Shown here piece after piece: positions 60,546 through 64,000 of a stretch of DNA of 64,000 nt. The translations under genes were made by a program, and so were the position numbers. The DNA is from Strigamia acuminata (lineage: Eukaryota; Arthropoda; Chilopoda; Geophilomorpha; Linotaeniidae): assembly GCA_949358305.1 (NCBI GenBank), contig OX442316.1:12772001-12836000 (forward strand), given 5' to 3'. The stretch's first letter is position 1. Each line of letters begins with the position of its first letter. Below the pieces are notes generated by a model that worked only from the letters and a program-made list of their open reading frames with translations, was not told where the DNA came from and searched no databases.

Positions 60546-60730
60546 GATGTTTTAGTATTCGAAGTTTTTGGTGTTTTTTCGAAGTTTTGGTGTGTTTAAA
60601 AAATATGTTAGGTCTTTTTAAAGTTTTTGGTGTGTTTAAAAATATGTTAGGTGTTTTTAAAGTTTTTGGTGTGTTTAAAAAATATGTTAGGTGTTTTTAA
60701 AGTTTTCTATGTTTTTAAAATAAGCTTTTT
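60546..60730 (+). repeat. 40-bp minisatellite, GTGTGTTTAAAAAATATG type
   Basis: Three to four units of 39-40 bp with the words AAAGTTTTTGGTGTGTTTAA and ATATGTTAGGTG (at about 60,603, 60,642 and 60,682). It follows directly from the 27-bp array and probably grew from its edge. Confidence 0.85.
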
Positions 60731-61724
60731 TAAGGTTTTCATTCGCGCGCTCTTCTTTACCGGGTTCCAGACACAAATCGGTATGCAAACGACTGGAATT
60801 TCACTGAAAAGAGAAAAAAAAATGAAATTAATTTATAATGCAATCTGAATACCATTAAGTGCCCAAGTTTTAAAAAAGAAATTCTTAATGATATATAACC
60901 ATAATAAATTTATTTTCAAATTTTAGTATTCAGTAAGCACATCTTAATTCATGTTTAATTTTAAAACCGAATTTACCTTCATTTTCTAAGATTTACTTAC
61001 AAGTGTGACGATCAACAGACTCATCCAACCCCAACCTGCCATTTGTTCGAATTCAGCCATTTAACCATTTGCAATCAGGATTTGTGGTGGCATGGTTTTC
61101 GTTTGTCCTACAAACTCTTCATCTTACCGACTTTTATTTATAGTCTACAATATTTATAGTCATTCTTCCAAACCAAACAATTACTTAGCCACGGTATAGA
61201 AAACCTTTTAATTAATCGCTACTTTACTTTATTATCTGTTCCCCGGAACTGGCTTCGCCTTTTCCAAATATCTAATTGCGATCGAGGCTTATTGTCGAGC
61301 GTCGTCTGCTAATTACTCACTTTTTACAAGTGCATTCTATTTTAAAAAAAATTAAATTAAATTAAATAATTTAGCACAAAATTATAATTTTGGACATTTG
61401 TCCAGTTCTAAAATTAGCTACCAATGTTGCTGCTGTTGTCCATGTCATCGTGTCTATCTTCTTTCGGAACCAAGGTTTATAGCTTCATTGATCCACGATG
61501 TAGCGCCAATGATCCATGATGTAGCTTCATTTCATTAGCATGCTGTCTGCAAAGAGAAAAAAAATAAAACTAATCAACAAAAACTTTATTAATGATAAAA
61601 ATATTTGACAAAAATAATGACTAGCACTGAAAAAGTTTTCATACTCCAATCAACTATTACAATTTAATATTAAACAATTCTGCACTTTTTCGAATAAGTG
61701 AATTGATGTTTATTCCCAGACTTG
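60731..61724. other. Gene-free stretch
   Basis: AT-rich sequence between the minisatellites and the foldback element. I see no gene, RNA or element end. A short direct duplication of TGATCCA(C/T)GATGTAGC is at about 61,489-61,526. Confidence 0.5.
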
Positions 61725-62745
61725 CAATAGTGAAATTACTTGTGATGATTGTGAATGTCAAAATTAATAAAAGCATTGTAAAACAGAAACTCGGTGAGTT
61801 GAATCAGTCCACTACTTAATGAATCAGTTTGATTTTACAGTAAAAAAAAATTAAGAGATATTGCTAAAATTTAAAAACTGTGATAATACGTTACTGTTTT
61901 GAGATTTTTGAAAAAAAGTATTTTTGTTTTGTCTAATTTTTTATGCAGGAAACATTTATACTGGCATAAATTGACACACTTGTAAATAGCTCTAGGTGCA
62001 GTAAATATCTTGAATATTTTTGCAGGGTTTAGAAAATACGTGGTTTTCTAGCTACAGGCTGCACAAAAATGAGAAAAAACTTTTAACCTTTTTATTATCT
62101 AGAAAACCACACATTTTCAAAACCCTTCTAAAACATTAAAGATTACTGAACCTAGAACTGTTTAAAAGCGCGTCAACTTACGCAGTAGCAATGTTTATTG
62201 CATAAAAAAACGAGCAATAAATAAAAGACACTTTTTAAAAATAGATTATGCTCATATGAGCACAATGTATACGTAATCTTGCTGTACTGGATATGTACGA
62301 ACCAAACTCCTAAAATCTTAACACAAAAACGTGTTTTTTAAAATTTTAATTTATGTGTATATATTTTAATACTTTTACTGTAAAATCAAACTGATTCATT
62401 AGGCCAGGGGTCGGCAAGTAATTTTAAGTGGGGTTCAGAAAAATTGAAAAATTATATCAAGGTCCAGAAAAAGACAACAAATAAAACACAAAAAACACAA
62501 AAAAAAACACCAAAAAAAAACCAAAAAACCCAAAAAACACCAAAAATCACCAAAAAAATATATAATATAAAATATCTGGCTGTCCAAGTTTCGACCTTCC
62601 GCGGTCCGTATCCGAACCGCGGTCCGCCAGTTGCCGACCGCTGCATTAGGCAGTGGATTGATTCAACTTACTGAGTTTCTGTTTTACAAAGCTTTTATTA
62701 ATTTTGACATTCACCGTCATCACAAGTAATTTCAAGTGTGTGGGA
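61725..62745. mobile_element. Foldback-type element with arms of about 340 bp
   Basis: The left arm (about 61,725-62,055) and the right arm (about 62,085-62,745) are inverted copies: GAAATTACTTGTGATGA and CTAATGAATCAGTTTGATTT occur in both orientations, as do inner words such as GTGGTTTTCTAG and AGCTCTAGGTGCAGTAA (AGTTCTAGGTTCAGTAA). The arms are diverged in the middle, so the element is old. The right arm carries the hAT-type insertion at 62,405-62,643. No coding capacity is seen. Confidence 0.75.
62405..62643 (+). mobile_element. hAT-type MITE with 8-bp target duplication
   Basis: A 239-bp element with ends CAGGGGTCGGCAA and TTGCCGACCGCTG (12 of 13 bases inverted), flanked by the perfect 8-bp duplication CATTAGGC at 62,397-62,404 and 62,644-62,651. 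The ends and the 8-bp target are typical of hAT transposons. The interior has a CA-rich AAAAAACACC-type repeat and a GCGGTCCG palindromic segment, and no transposase. Confidence 0.93.
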
Positions 62746-63079
62746 GCGAGAATAAGAATTTGGCCTAAAAATAGAAAATCGAGATAATTACTGTAGATGT
62801 TTTTTAACTCTATCCTTTTGTTTGATACACACTTCCAGCCAGCTAATTGGTTTGCATACGGTGTTTTTTTTTGTTCCATTTGCCTTGGTTCACATATTTA
62901 CAACTTTTCCCTGGCGTAAATTAATTCCTAATGTAATATTTTCGTTACATCTAGAATGCAATGTGAATGCGGTAGCCACGACGTGTCCAAACTTTTTTAT
63001 CTTCATTATTTTCTAATGAATATAGCATTAAGCCAGATAGGTGAAATAAATGTCTTTTTAAATTTTAATATTTTATTTT

Positions 63080-63225
63080 AATATTTAATTTGAGACGGAA
63101 TGCTTGGCAAATGCATTTGTACTTTAGGCCTTTAGTTTTCACATCACTTTCGTTAAAAAATTAAAAATACCCTAAAATATTATTAAATTTGAAAAATATC
63201 TTACCAACATGTATGTTGAACATCA
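63080..63225 (+). repeat. Direct duplication, copy 1
   Basis: Shares AATATTTAATTTGAGACGG through ACCAACATGTAT(G/A)TTGAACATC with 63,612-63,779. It lacks about 23 bases present in the other copy after TTTAGGCC. Confidence 0.9.
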
Positions 63226-63489
63226 AATTGAATTTCCCACCTCTAAATCATTGCATGGCCCAAGATTCATTTCGAAAAATACCGACCAACGATTACTGCA
63301 ACTGTAGGCCGTCACACGTCGTTACCTCAGTCAGACATCACCCTCCTCTTCTTCTTCTTCCCAGTTCCCACAATGCAATCTGTTTCTTAGTTATCGTAGC
63401 TGTGATTGGCTTAGAACCGAGCCATTTACTGCGCATGTGCGATGAAGATATTTAAATTGATACTTATCTTGATATTTAGCTTGCACAAA

Positions 63490-63537
63490 TATACCGAATG
63501 TATGCCGAATGTATACCGAATGTATACCGAATGTACC
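63490..63537 (+). repeat. Short tandem repeat, AATGTATACCG type
   Basis: Four to five 11-bp units (TACCGAATGTA) in tandem, between the two copies of the direct duplication. Confidence 0.9.
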
Positions 63538-63611
63538 AATGAAGCCCAAGCCCAACAATACCAATTATTTCATTTCAGCCATTTTTAACAGTCTTAAAAA
63601 TTTAAAAATTT

Positions 63612-63779
63612 AATATTTAATTTGAGACGGAAGTTTTGGCAAATGCATTTGCACTTTAGGCCTAACTGCCGTGATTGAATTCAGCCAGTTTTCACATCAC
63701 TTTCATTAAAAAATTAAAAATACCCTAAAATATTATTAAATTTGAAAAAATATCTTACCAACATGTATATTGAACATCA
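63612..63779 (+). repeat. Direct duplication, copy 2
   Basis: Partner of 63,080-63,225, 532 bp downstream, with about 23 extra bases (AACTGCCGTGATTGAATTC region) after TTTAGGCC. Confidence 0.9.
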
Positions 63780-64000
63780 GGAATCTTCATTACCGAAAAA
63801 TTGCCTAATAAATGTGGTGGATGGCTGAGGATGAAACTGCTACAAATAGCAACGAGATGTGTTTTCAGCCTGGTCTGCTTGCTTGTAAAAAATAAAAATA
63901 AAAATACCAGAATTCATTAAATTATTCAGATATAAAATAAACAATTTTGGAACATTTATAATCTTAAGTATTGTTTAAAACTGTTGCAAACTGAATTTCC

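Larger units (their letters stand above)
62750..64000. other. Gene-free stretch with a direct duplication
   Basis: No gene is supported. It contains the two copies of a duplicated segment listed separately, a short AATGTATACCG tandem repeat at about 63,490-63,537, and otherwise AT-rich sequence. Confidence 0.55.

Noticed and set aside
59709-60599. Several overlapping long frames on both strands
   Set aside because: They are translations of the 20- and 27-bp minisatellites (FEVF, YRYSKFF and similar periodic peptides).

Overview
This is an AT-rich animal nuclear window. Its genes have short introns (mostly 50-100 bp) with GT/AG junctions and strongly conserved exons. Gene content (an odd-skipped family zinc finger with five fingers, SF3B1, COQ10, CIR1, LRAT-domain proteins) and scattered CCTAA-like motifs suggest an arthropod; species cannot be fixed from sequence alone.

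Region 1 (1 to about 27.8 kb) holds no gene I can support. It is an AT-rich desert with homopolymer tracts, several GC-rich islands, non-autonomous DNA transposons (Tigger/pogo-like elements, a 230-bp element with 48-bp perfect inverted ends, a repeat family with a pogo element nested in one copy) and a marked excess of CAGGTG/CACCTG sites. It lies 3' of the odd-skipped family gene on the minus strand (27,879-28,805, with a candidate 5' exon near 29.3 kb). Such a landscape fits the regulatory surroundings of a developmental transcription factor.

Region 2 (33-46.5 kb) is gene-dense. In order: two tandem minus-strand LRAT/PLAAT-type acyltransferase-like genes; COQ10 (minus), head to head with SF3B1 (plus, 19 coding exons, 1,328 residues) across 186 bp; a decayed aquaporin locus interleaved with a duplicate of the last SF3B1 exon; and CIR1 (minus, 5 exons). 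SF3B1 and CIR1 both serve RNA processing or nuclear gene regulation; COQ10 serves ubiquinone function in mitochondria; the LRAT proteins probably act on lipids. The genes are neighbours rather than one pathway.

Region 3 (46.7-64 kb) is repeat-dominated: a TTAA-flanked piggyBac-type MITE, a 24-25 bp minisatellite, a compact GC-rich hairpin segment, a 62-bp minisatellite field of about 2.5 kb interrupted by an inverted-repeat element, six almost identical copies of a 722-bp satellite, 20-, 27- and 40-bp minisatellites, and a foldback element carrying a 239-bp hAT-type insertion with a perfect 8-bp target duplication.

All exon models were read by eye from conserved protein sequence, reading-frame continuity and splice motifs; no search or alignment program was run.
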